From the NCBI GenBank assembly GCA_017999235.1, contig JAGOBN010000200.1, positions 1 through 7,219 of the forward strand: a DNA stretch of 7,219 bases, given 5' to 3'. Numbering within the stretch: the stretch's first letter is position 1; the number at the start of each line of letters is the position of its first letter. Position numbers and translations under genes: made by a program. Origin of the DNA: Anaerolineales bacterium. Its GTDB lineage: Bacteria; Chloroflexota; Anaerolineae; Anaerolineales; UBA6663. The notes below the pieces were generated by a model, which made no database searches, was not told the DNA's origin, and saw only the letters and a list, made by a program, of their open reading frames with translations. Shown here in pieces: positions 1-5,151 of the stretch.

Positions 1-77
1 TACGCCCGCTCTTGCCGCAGCTGCCGGCCTTCGACGATGCCCGGCGCAGCATGGCGGACTACCTTCAGCCGCACTGA
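1..77 (+). CDS. C-terminal end of an unidentified protein (partial)
   Basis: The frame beginning at base 3 is open from the window edge to a TGA at 75-77. It encodes 24 residues ending in FDDARRSMADYLQPH. The codons are strongly G/C-ending (ctc, ccg, cag, ctg, gcc, ttc, gac), as in the clear genes downstream, which is why I take this as a real gene end rather than chance. Nothing in 24 residues identifies a family or function. The gene ends about 330 bases before the next reading frame of interest, so it probably belongs to a separate transcription unit. The alternative is a chance open stretch, since 75 bases without a stop is not strong evidence in GC-rich DNA. Confidence 0.45.
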   Translation, partial: RPLLPQLPAFDDARRSMADYLQPH

Positions 78-397
78 GCGTGAACCGGGCGCCGGCCAAT
101 CTTTGCTCACTCTCCCAGCCCCAGATTCGGCGCTCGCCGCTTGCCGACCACAACAAAAAAACCTGGTGGTTCAATCCCTGATCCAGGGACTAAACCACCA
201 ATTTGATCGACGCCATTATAAGTGAAAACACTGCTTCCCTAACCAGCTCCGGGCGGCCAACGGTGTCCAAGCCAGCCCGTAAGCCGCGTTATCCCGAAAA
301 AAGAGACATCCCCCGGCCGAAAAAACCCCCGATTCTCCCGCCTTTTTTGCGGTCTTTCTGTCAACTCGCCGCCGCAGGGTGACTCGCGAAGCCAAAA
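78..397. other. Intergenic region with inverted repeat and A/T tracts
   Basis: I see no convincing gene in this stretch. It is richer in A and T than its surroundings. It holds a strong inverted repeat at 164-200 (listed separately), a TATAAG at 217-222 without a well-spaced -35 box, and three six-base homopolymer tracts: A at 297-302, A at 320-325 and T at 343-348. The tracts start exactly 23 bases apart. A 62-codon open frame at 37-225 has no ribosome binding site and overlaps the end of the upstream gene, so I do not treat it as coding. The region probably contains the promoter of the lipoprotein gene, but no promoter can be assigned with confidence. Confidence 0.6.
164..200. repeat. Imperfect inverted repeat / stem-loop
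   Basis: TGGTGGTT (164-171) is the exact reverse complement of AACCACCA (193-200). Inside it, TCCCTG (175-180) pairs with CAGGGA (184-189) around a 3-base loop, giving one long stem with a small internal mismatch. No T-run follows, so it is not a typical Rho-independent terminator. ACCACCA recurs at 3334-3340, and CCA-ATTTGAT-CGACG just after the right arm resembles CCATTTGATTGACG at 3358-3371. It may therefore be a regulator or recombinase binding site used more than once in this element. That function is inference. Confidence 0.65.
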
Positions 398-491
398 TTG
401 GGTCGCTATTTCGTGCGCCCTGCCCCTGTTCCTGGCCTTCCTAGCCGGGTGCGCCCCCCACAGTTATCCCGGGCCAGACGCCTCCCTGGCG
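398..491 (+). other. Lipoprotein signal peptide region upstream of the annotated start
   Basis: The reading frame of the lipoprotein gene is open back to a TAA at 240-242, yet it contains no ATG, GTG or TTG before 492. Even so, 420-452 encodes LPLFLAFLAGC, a hydrophobic run ending in the lipobox L-A-G-C (cysteine codon 450-452). A TTG at 398 in another frame begins MGRYFVR, a typical positively charged signal-peptide start. Removing one C from the CCC at 418-420 would join it directly to the hydrophobic run. Otherwise translation would have to begin at a rare codon such as ATT 408 or CTG 420/426. I consider the signal peptide real and its exact start unresolved. Confidence 0.6.
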
Positions 492-1457
492 GTGCAGGGC
501 ACGCGCGTGGCCGACGCCCTGGCCGGCGTCAACGAATCCATCCTCGCCACCCAGGAGGCGTATCAAGCCCGGGTCAGCGCGATCGATCTGCTGGAGCGCG
601 AGAACGCGGCCCAGGCCGAACGCCTGCGGCTGGCTCAGGACGAACTGGCCCTGCAGGAGAAGGCGGCCGAGGTCCAGCGCAAGATCGCCGAGCAACAGGC
701 CCTGGCCGTGGCCGCCGCCACCCAGACCCCCGGCGCCGCCCTGGCGCAGGCTGAGGCCTATTCCCGCACCGTGCTGGGCGCGGCGGCCGCCCAGACCCTC
801 GCCACACAGGCTCAAGCTGAAGCCGACGCCGCGCGAACCCAGGCGCAGGCGGCCGCGGCCCAGGTGTTGTGGGGGCTGGCCGGCCTCGCCGGCCTGGCGC
901 TCTGCGCCAGCCTGGGCCTCGGGCTGTGGTTCCTGATCCGGGATTGGAAGCACGCGGCCGACACGCGGCGCCGCCAGCGCGAGCAGATGCTGATCGAGGG
1001 TATGTGGCGCGAGATCCCGGGCTATGGCCTGGTGCTCGTCTGGCGCAACCAACTGCTCACGGCGATGAGCCTCTTCGGCCAGCCGGCCGTCCCCGCCCAG
1101 GCCGCCGGCCGCGCTCTGACCGTCAACGACGCCAACGGCTCCCACACCCTGCAAGCCATCCTGCTGACGCCCGAGCAGGAGCGCCTCGTGCGCTTCCTGG
1201 CGCTGTGCCTGGAGCTCGCCGGCGGGGCCTCGGCCAAGGTGCCGTCCGCCAACGTGATGCAGCAGCGCTTCGGTCTGCGCGGCCAGGAGTGGCAGGAGTG
1301 CGTGGACATGCTCAAGCCGCTGTATGTGCGCGCCACGGAGCGGGGCACGTATCTGATCTCGCCGCGCTTCCCGACGCTCAACAGCCTCTTGGAGGCGGTG
1401 CGCGCCGGCCTGGTCTTCCCTGCCCTGCCGGCGGACGTGCTGGTGGAAGCCGTGTAG
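492..1457 (+). CDS. Predicted membrane lipoprotein with coiled coil, TM helix and winged-helix-like tail
   Basis: No family is recognised. Coordinates begin at the first conventional start (GTG 492), but this start has no ribosome binding site and lies downstream of a lipobox, so the protein almost certainly begins earlier (see 398-491). Counting from GTG 492, residues about 30-75 are a heptad-like coiled coil rich in E, Q, L and A, and 76-124 are Ala/Gln-rich. Residues 125-149 form one transmembrane helix (VLWGLAGLAGLALCAS and on), followed by the basic stretch RDWKHAADTRRRQR, which places the C-terminus in the cytoplasm. Residues about 226-292 have a helix / helix-turn-helix / beta-hairpin pattern (SANVMQQRFGLRGQEWQECV, then YVRATERGTYLIS) resembling a winged helix. 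A lipid anchor outside and a possible DNA-binding tail inside would tether DNA to the membrane. This is inference, suggested by the partition locus immediately downstream. Confidence 0.75.
   Translation: MQGTRVADALAGVNESILATQEAYQARVSAIDLLERENAAQAERLRLAQDELALQEKAAEVQRKIAEQQALAVAAATQTPGAALAQAEAYSRTVLGAAAAQTLATQAQAEADAARTQAQAAAAQVLWGLAGLAGLALCASLGLGLWFLIRDWKHAADTRRRQREQMLIEGMWREIPGYGLVLVWRNQLLTAMSLFGQPAVPAQAAGRALTVNDANGSHTLQAILLTPEQERLVRFLALCLELAGGASAKVPSANVMQQRFGLRGQEWQECVDMLKPLYVRATERGTYLISPRFPTLNSLLEAVRAGLVFPALPADVLVEAV
864..938 (+). other. Transmembrane segment of the lipoprotein
   Basis: These codons encode about 25 uncharged, strongly hydrophobic residues (Leu, Gly, Ala, Trp, Phe). They are bounded by Gln/Ala before and by Arg-Asp-Trp-Lys-His plus an Arg-rich run after. 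The positive-inside rule puts the following domain in the cytoplasm and the coiled coil outside, which agrees with the upstream lipobox. Confidence 0.8.
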
Positions 1458-1466
1458 CGAATGCCC

Positions 1467-1497
1467 AGTGTTCCGCGTAGGAATACGCGGGAACACT
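1467..1497. promoter_or_regulatory. Hairpin with GNRA-type tetraloop between lipoprotein and parM-like genes
   Basis: AGTGTTCCGCGTA (1467-1479) pairs with 1484-1497 across all 13 bases, with a single bulged G at 1489 and the loop GGAA (1480-1483), which fits the GNRA tetraloop pattern. No T-run follows. It lies 9 bases after the lipoprotein stop and 32 before the ParM-like start. It could end or attenuate the upstream transcript, or be a two-fold DNA operator, since its right arm is also part of the direct-repeat array. Confidence 0.6.
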
Positions 1498-1517
1498 CCG
1501 GAACACTCGGAATGCTC
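1480..1517 (+). repeat. Four tandem ~10-bp repeats, candidate partition (parC-like) site
   Basis: Units start at 1480 (GGAATACGC), 1490 (GGAACACTC), 1500 (GGAACACTC) and 1509 (GGAATGCTC). The spacings are 10, 10 and 9 bases, so each unit faces the same side of the helix. An inverted copy, AGTGTTCC, sits at 1467-1474. The array ends exactly where the ribosome binding site of the ParM-like gene begins. In known ParMRC loci, direct repeats of about 10-11 bp upstream of parM form the centromere and the ParR operator. The same role here is inferred from position and spacing. Confidence 0.6.
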
Positions 1518-1529
1518 AAGGAGAGGCTG

Positions 1530-2519
1530 ATGACGGATTGGGTGTACTTCGGTGAAGACCTCGGGATGGGGGCCAACAAGCTCTACGGGTCGGCCGGCGG
1601 CCTGCAGTTGCCCTCGCAAGTGGCCGTCAACGGCGGCTCGGCCGTGACACGCCTGGCCGGCTTGGGGGCCCAGAAGCCGCCGCTGCATGTGGAGACCGCG
1701 CAGGCCTCGTTCTACGTCGGCGCGCGCGCCCACGATTGGGGCCGGCCGGTGGAGAGCCTGGACTATGAGCGCCTGACCGGCGCGCCGGAGATGGTGGCCT
1801 TGTTCTACGGCAGCCTGACCCGCTACTGCCAGACGCACGGGCCGCTGACCGCGCCCCTGCATCTGACGGTGGGCTTGCCGCTCGAGCCGCTCACCGGCCC
1901 GGAGGCGGCCGCCAACGCCGACCGCGTCCGCGCCTGGCTCAAGGGCGACCACGCCTGGCGCGCCGACGGTCAGGCCTATCAGGCATCGATCGCCGAGGTC
2001 CGGATCACGTCTCAGCCGGTTGGCGCGCTCTTCGACCACCTGATCGACGAGGCCGGCCAGCTCCAGCCCGCCCACAAGACAGCGCTTGGCAAGGAGACCG
2101 GCATCGTGTCGATCGGGTTCAACACGGTGGAGCTGCTGGTGGTGCGCGACCGCGTCCCGGTCCAGCGCTTTACGGCTGGCAGCACGGTGGGCGTGCGGCG
2201 GCTCCTGGAACTCGTCAACCCGCAGCGCCTGTATTCGCTCGGGGAGCTGGACGCCGAACTGCGCGCCGGCCGGCTGGACGTCACGCCGGCCCTGCCGATC
2301 TGGGAGCGCGAAGTGGCCGGCGCGATCGAGCAGCGCTGGGGCACGGCCTGGCGCCGCTTCGCGGCCGTGCTGGTGGTCGGCGGCGGAGCCGTGCTCCTGC
2401 GCGAGACCCTGACGCGCCGCTTCGACGGCAAGGCCTGCGTGCCGGACGACCCGGTGCTGTCCATCGCCCGCGGGCTGTACAAGCTCGGCCTGTTCCAGAG
2501 CCGCCAGAAGAAGGCATGA
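1530..2519 (+). CDS. ParM/Alp-like actin-fold ATPase (plasmid segregation)
   Basis: This is a 329-residue protein of the actin/Hsp70-fold superfamily, closest in layout to ParM and related plasmid-segregating filaments, which polymerise with ATP and push plasmid copies apart. Phosphate-1 is seen as GEDLGMGANKLYG (residues 8-20; D10, G12, G14), phosphate-2 as IVSIGFNTVELLVV (192-205), the adenosine motif as VLVVGGGAVLL (280-290), and connect-2 as DDPVLSIARGLYKLG (306-320). The size matches ParM proteins. ATG 1530 was chosen because AAGGAG (1518-1523) lies 6 bases upstream; an in-frame ATG at 1461 would run through the hairpin and repeats and lacks such a site. The family's phosphate-2 Asp (DxG) is Ser194 here, so ATP hydrolysis may be slow or altered. 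The gene overlaps the next one by 4 nt (ATGA), implying translational coupling. Confidence 0.85.
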   Translation: MTDWVYFGEDLGMGANKLYGSAGGLQLPSQVAVNGGSAVTRLAGLGAQKPPLHVETAQASFYVGARAHDWGRPVESLDYERLTGAPEMVALFYGSLTRYCQTHGPLTAPLHLTVGLPLEPLTGPEAAANADRVRAWLKGDHAWRADGQAYQASIAEVRITSQPVGALFDHLIDEAGQLQPAHKTALGKETGIVSIGFNTVELLVVRDRVPVQRFTAGSTVGVRRLLELVNPQRLYSLGELDAELRAGRLDVTPALPIWEREVAGAIEQRWGTAWRRFAAVLVVGGGAVLLRETLTRRFDGKACVPDDPVLSIARGLYKLGLFQSRQKKA

Positions 2520-2761
2520 GTGGGACCGGGCGGCGCGGCCGGCCGCGCCTGGAAAAAGGCGCGGTGCTGGTGCGCCTCAACCTGCGGCTGCGGCCGGGTG
2601 AGGACGACGACCTGATCGCCTTCCTCACCGGCACGCCGGCCCGGCGCCGGGTGCAGGCGGTGAAGATCGCGCTGCGCGCCGGCGGCCTGGCCGCCCATTC
2701 CGCCGCGGTGGATGGCGACGACTCGGCTCTGGCGGCGGCGCTGGACGGCCTGCTGCTGTGA
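2516..2761 (+). CDS. Small ribbon-helix-helix-like DNA-binding protein, ParR candidate
   Basis: This is an 81-residue protein. A basic N-terminus (GRRGRPRLEKG, residues 5-15) is followed by a strand-like VLVRLNLRLR (17-26), a helix EDDDLIAFLTG (29-39) and a basic helix RRRVQAVKIALRAG (43-56). That strand-helix-helix order fits ribbon-helix-helix regulators. The C-terminal third is acidic and Ala/Leu-rich (DGDDSALAAALDGLLL), which could be the tail contacting the filament. Its ATG overlaps the ParM-like stop as ATGA. The order of repeats, ATPase gene and small RHH gene is that of ParMRC loci, where ParR binds the repeats, caps the filament and represses its own operon. Family membership rests on pattern and context only. 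An unrelated RHH regulator is the main alternative. Confidence 0.65.
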   Translation: MSGTGRRGRPRLEKGAVLVRLNLRLRPGEDDDLIAFLTGTPARRRVQAVKIALRAGGLAAHSAAVDGDDSALAAALDGLLL

Positions 2762-2827
2762 TTATTGATGACCAGAAAAGGCGGCCCATTTTTTGATGAC
2801 CAGTAATCGGTCAGAAAGGCAGCGACG
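2762..2827 (+). promoter_or_regulatory. Leader with GATGACCAG repeats ahead of the coiled-coil gene
   Basis: GATGACCAG occurs at 2767-2775 and again at 2795-2803, 28 bases apart. The second copy runs into CCAGTAAT (2800-2807) and then CGGTCAGAAAGG (2808-2819), which carries the ribosome binding site. GACC (2798-2801 is GACC) and GGTC (2809-2812) form a short inverted pair. CCAGTAAT and CGGTCAGAAAGG both recur in front of the gene at 3391, suggesting a shared operator. A protein binding here is inference. Confidence 0.5.
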
Positions 2828-3316
2828 GTGACTATCGAAGTCCTGGGTCTGTATATCAGCACCACGGCGCCGGCCGATCCGCAGGAAGCATTTCGGCGCG
2901 GATACTGGCGAGCCTTCGCCGACATCGGGCAATACCTGCCGCCCGAGGGCCCGCTCAGCCGGAGCGAAGTGCAATCGCCGCAGGCGCTGGGCCTCGCCCT
3001 AAGCATCCTGGGCCATGAGCTCTGGGAGCACCGGACGATGTGCCCGGGCCGCAAGGAGGCCGTCGCCCGACTGGAAGCCCAGGTCGAGAAGTTGACCGAG
3101 CGCCTGCGTCTCTATTCCGACCCGCCGCCCGAAGCGCGCCGCCTGTTGGCCGAGAAAGCGGCGCTCCAGCGCCAAATCAACGCCCTAGATGAGCGCGCCT
3201 GCGAGGCCGAGGAGCAGGTCAAATGGTTGACCACCGAATTAGACGAGTTGTCCACGTTTGTGGTCCAGGACGAGGAAACGCGCAAGGCCGCCGGCCCGAA
3301 AAAAGCGGCCAAATAA
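2828..3316 (+). CDS. Coiled-coil protein of unknown function
   Basis: A 162-residue protein that I do not recognise. Residues 1-70 look globular and begin with a strand-like TIEVLGLYIST, followed by ADPQEAFRRGYWRAFADIG and a helix LGLALSILGHELWEHR. Residues about 75-96 and 101-142 are heptad-patterned coiled coil (RLEAQVEKLTERLRLY, then EKAALQRQINALDERA), broken by SDPPPEA. The tail is Lys/Ala-rich (KAAGPKKAAK), as in proteins that touch nucleic acid. No signal peptide or membrane segment is seen. The GTG start at 2828 is supported by AGAAAGG (2813-2819) 8 bases upstream. Its leader resembles that of the following replication-relaxation-like gene, so the two are probably co-regulated. An accessory or structural role in replication or segregation is possible but unproven. 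Confidence 0.8.
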   Translation: MTIEVLGLYISTTAPADPQEAFRRGYWRAFADIGQYLPPEGPLSRSEVQSPQALGLALSILGHELWEHRTMCPGRKEAVARLEAQVEKLTERLRLYSDPPPEARRLLAEKAALQRQINALDERACEAEEQVKWLTTELDELSTFVVQDEETRKAAGPKKAAK

Positions 3317-3390
3317 AGCCGACGGTTAAGTAGACCACCAGTAATAAATAGACCAATCCATTTGATTGACGGTCAGAAAGGAAACCGAAG
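3317..3390 (+). promoter_or_regulatory. Leader with motifs shared with the upstream intergenic region
   Basis: ACCACCAGTAAT (3334-3345) and GACCAATC (3351-3358) precede GATTGACGGTC (3364-3374), which is nearly the reverse complement of GACCAATC with two extra bases. CGGTCAGAAAGG (3370-3381) is identical to 2808-2819 and holds the ribosome binding site. This A/T-rich stretch most likely contains the promoter and operator of the replication-relaxation-like operon. No clear -35/-10 pair can be assigned. Confidence 0.5.
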
Positions 3391-4863
3391 GTGAGCGTGG
3401 CGAAAAAAGATGAACTCGAGCATGTGCGGGAATGGCTGCGGGGTGTGGATTACTTGCCGGTCCTGAAAACGTTTGTGCCGGCCGGCGTGATGACCTTCCC
3501 CGATATCCAGCGCTTGGTCGGCTTCTCGACCGACGTGCTGACGCGCATCCTGGAGCGCCTAACCCAGACGGTGCCGGGGCTGGCCGACGGCCGCCAGGTG
3601 CTCAAGCATCTGCCGGACCAGCCCGTGATCCAGGGCCAGCGCGGCCGGCGCCCCAAGCTGTATCGGCTGGAAAAGCTCGGCGCGCGGCTGCTGCAGGCGG
3701 CCGGCGTCGCCGACGCCAAGGCCTGCGGCTTGAGCCAGCCGGTCGAGATCGCGCACGCCCTGTGCTTTCGGGCGGTGGCCGGCGCCGCCCAGGCCGCCGC
3801 GCTCGCGGTAACGGTCGACAAGCCCGTGGCCTTCGGCGCCGGCCGGAACCTGCGCCCGGATGTCGTGGTCGCGGCTCCCGGCCGCCCGCGGGTGATTTTC
3901 GAGATCGAACAGCGCCTGCTGCCGCAGACCCTAGACCGGGCCGTGGACAAGATCCAGCACCTGGTGGATTTCTTCGCCATGCCCGAGGCCGAGGGCTATG
4001 ACCGGGATATCCGCTTCCTGTTCAACCTGACCGAGGCGCAGGCCCCGGTGACCTGGCGCATGTGGGCGGACGTCATCGCCGAGGTGGCGCGGGCGCGCGG
4101 GCCGCTGCCCTGCCGCTTCTGGAGCGCGGGCTTGGCCGATTTTCTGGAGGCGCCCGAGTGGGACGGCCTGCGGGCCTTCACGACGCTCATGCCGGCGCCG
4201 GAACCCGAGCCAGCGGCGGGCGCGCCGGCTTTGGCGCTGGCGCTCGTGCCCGTGGACCCCAAAGCCCTGGTTCCGGCGGCGCTGCGGCCGCGCGGCCGGC
4301 TCATCACGGCCGGCGACTTGGTCAAGGTGCAGGCCTATGTGCGCGTCTGCCGGCACGAGTTCGAGCAGGCGGTGGCCGGCCCGGGCCCAGCCTTCTTTCG
4401 CCTGATCGACTTGATCTACGGGGTGTCACACGGCTACGGCCAGACCTACGCCCAGCAGTTTCAGGTTCCCTGGGGGTCGCTGTTTGCGCTGCGGTCCTAT
4501 CTGGAATTGCCCGACCGGCGCGATCTGCGCGCCGGCCTCATCAGCCGGCTGGCCGAGTACGACCGCGCCCTGCACAACGGCGGCATGATGATGGCCGCCC
4601 ATTACGCCACCCGCTTGATCTGGGATGGCTTCTTGCGATACCACGGCGTCACCCGCCACCCGGATCTGGCGATCTATGTTCAGCCGCCGTTTGTCGATCG
4701 CACGCAATCGGAGTTGCGCGTCGTCGTCGATGTCCGCCGATCTTTATGGATTACTAGAGGCACGATCGATGGGCTCGCCCTTTACGAATTGGTCAACGAA
4801 AAGGCGCTCGCCTGGGTGCTGGAGGCGCCGTTCTTCTACGCCAACGAGCTGGGCTTGAATTGA
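3391..4863 (+). CDS. Replication-relaxation-like protein (winged helix plus nuclease-like core)
   Basis: This 490-residue protein resembles the replication-relaxation family (Pfam Replic_Relax), found on plasmids and conjugative elements and thought to act in replication or DNA transfer. Residues about 30-100 form a winged helix-turn-helix (FPDIQRLVGFSTDVLTRILE, then a basic wing GQRGRRPKLYRL). Residues about 145-195 contain RPDVVV then VIFEIEQ, resembling the D...ExK core of PD-(D/E)xK nuclease folds, with D157, E171 and E173 but Gln174 and no lysine at the usual place, so cleavage activity is doubtful. A Pro/Ala linker (268-300) leads to a second helical domain of unknown role (303-490). 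GTG 3391 has AGAAAGG 9 bases upstream. Codons 451-456 (TCT TTA TGG ATT ACT AGA) are unusual for this gene. It is followed 18 bases later by a small gene and then a recombinase, apparently in one operon. Confidence 0.7.
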   Translation: MSVAKKDELEHVREWLRGVDYLPVLKTFVPAGVMTFPDIQRLVGFSTDVLTRILERLTQTVPGLADGRQVLKHLPDQPVIQGQRGRRPKLYRLEKLGARLLQAAGVADAKACGLSQPVEIAHALCFRAVAGAAQAAALAVTVDKPVAFGAGRNLRPDVVVAAPGRPRVIFEIEQRLLPQTLDRAVDKIQHLVDFFAMPEAEGYDRDIRFLFNLTEAQAPVTWRMWADVIAEVARARGPLPCRFWSAGLADFLEAPEWDGLRAFTTLMPAPEPEPAAGAPALALALVPVDPKALVPAALRPRGRLITAGDLVKVQAYVRVCRHEFEQAVAGPGPAFFRLIDLIYGVSHGYGQTYAQQFQVPWGSLFALRSYLELPDRRDLRAGLISRLAEYDRALHNGGMMMAAHYATRLIWDGFLRYHGVTRHPDLAIYVQPPFVDRTQSELRVVVDVRRSLWITRGTIDGLALYELVNEKALAWVLEAPFFYANELGLN

Positions 4864-4881
4864 CCCGCGAAAGGAATCCGC

Positions 4882-5151
4882 ATGGCCCTCCCGATCCAAA
4901 TCACCCCCGACCTCATCCTCAACCTGGAGCACGTCGCCAGCGTCGAGCACCTGACCGCGGCCGGCCCGGCGCCGGAGCGCGTGCGTCTCAGCCTGCTGGG
5001 TCAGGCCGCGCCGCGCGAGATCCCCTGGACTGCCGGCGGCGAGCGCCTGTGGAAGCTGTACGCCTGGCTGGCCTCCCGGCAGTTCGACCACATCCGTTAC
5101 GCCGGCTGTCTGGTCGAAATCCCCGATGCATTCCAGGCCGCCGGCGCATGA
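4882..5151 (+). CDS. Small conserved-looking protein of unknown function
   Basis: An 89-residue soluble protein that I do not recognise. It starts with MALPIQITPDLILNLEHV, continues with strand-like RVRLSLLGQ and EIPWTAGGER, then a helix LWKLYAWLASRQ, and ends in YAGCLVEIPDAFQAAGA. This suggests a compact beta-rich domain plus one helix, without signal peptide, membrane segment or recognisable DNA-binding motif. The start ATG is supported by AAAGGA (4870-4875) 6 bases upstream. It lies 18 bases after the replication-relaxation-like stop, and its TGA overlaps the recombinase ATG (ATGA), so it is very probably translated in an operon with both. Such a tightly coupled position would fit an accessory factor for the recombinase, for example a directionality factor, but no feature of the protein shows this. 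Confidence 0.8.
   Translation: MALPIQITPDLILNLEHVASVEHLTAAGPAPERVRLSLLGQAAPREIPWTAGGERLWKLYAWLASRQFDHIRYAGCLVEIPDAFQAAGA

Noticed and set aside
37..225. 62-codon + strand frame at the window start
   Set aside because: It overlaps the end of the upstream gene, has no ribosome binding site, and runs through the inverted repeat.
398..754. 118-codon + strand frame starting at TTG 398
   Set aside because: After the first seven residues it becomes Arg/Gly/Pro-rich shadow sequence of the lipoprotein. Only its first codons matter, as a possible frameshifted start.
1461..1529. Longer start (ATG 1461) for the ParM-like gene
   Set aside because: It would translate the hairpin and repeat array and add 23 residues before the family's usual start. 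ATG 1530 has a well-placed AAGGAG.
441..2075. 544-codon open frame on the - strand
   Set aside because: It is antisense to the lipoprotein and ParM-like genes, which have motifs and ribosome binding sites. Its Arg/Gly/Leu/Gln/His-rich product is typical of a GC-rich shadow frame.
2516..2761. Toxin-antitoxin antitoxin
   Set aside because: An RHH-like protein could be an antitoxin, but no toxin-like gene lies beside it, and the overlap with the ParM-like gene and the upstream repeats fit partition better.
4860..5147. N-terminal extension of the recombinase frame to 4860
   Set aside because: This part is Pro/Arg-rich shadow of the 89-residue gene. ATG 5148 gives a normal XerC/D-length protein.
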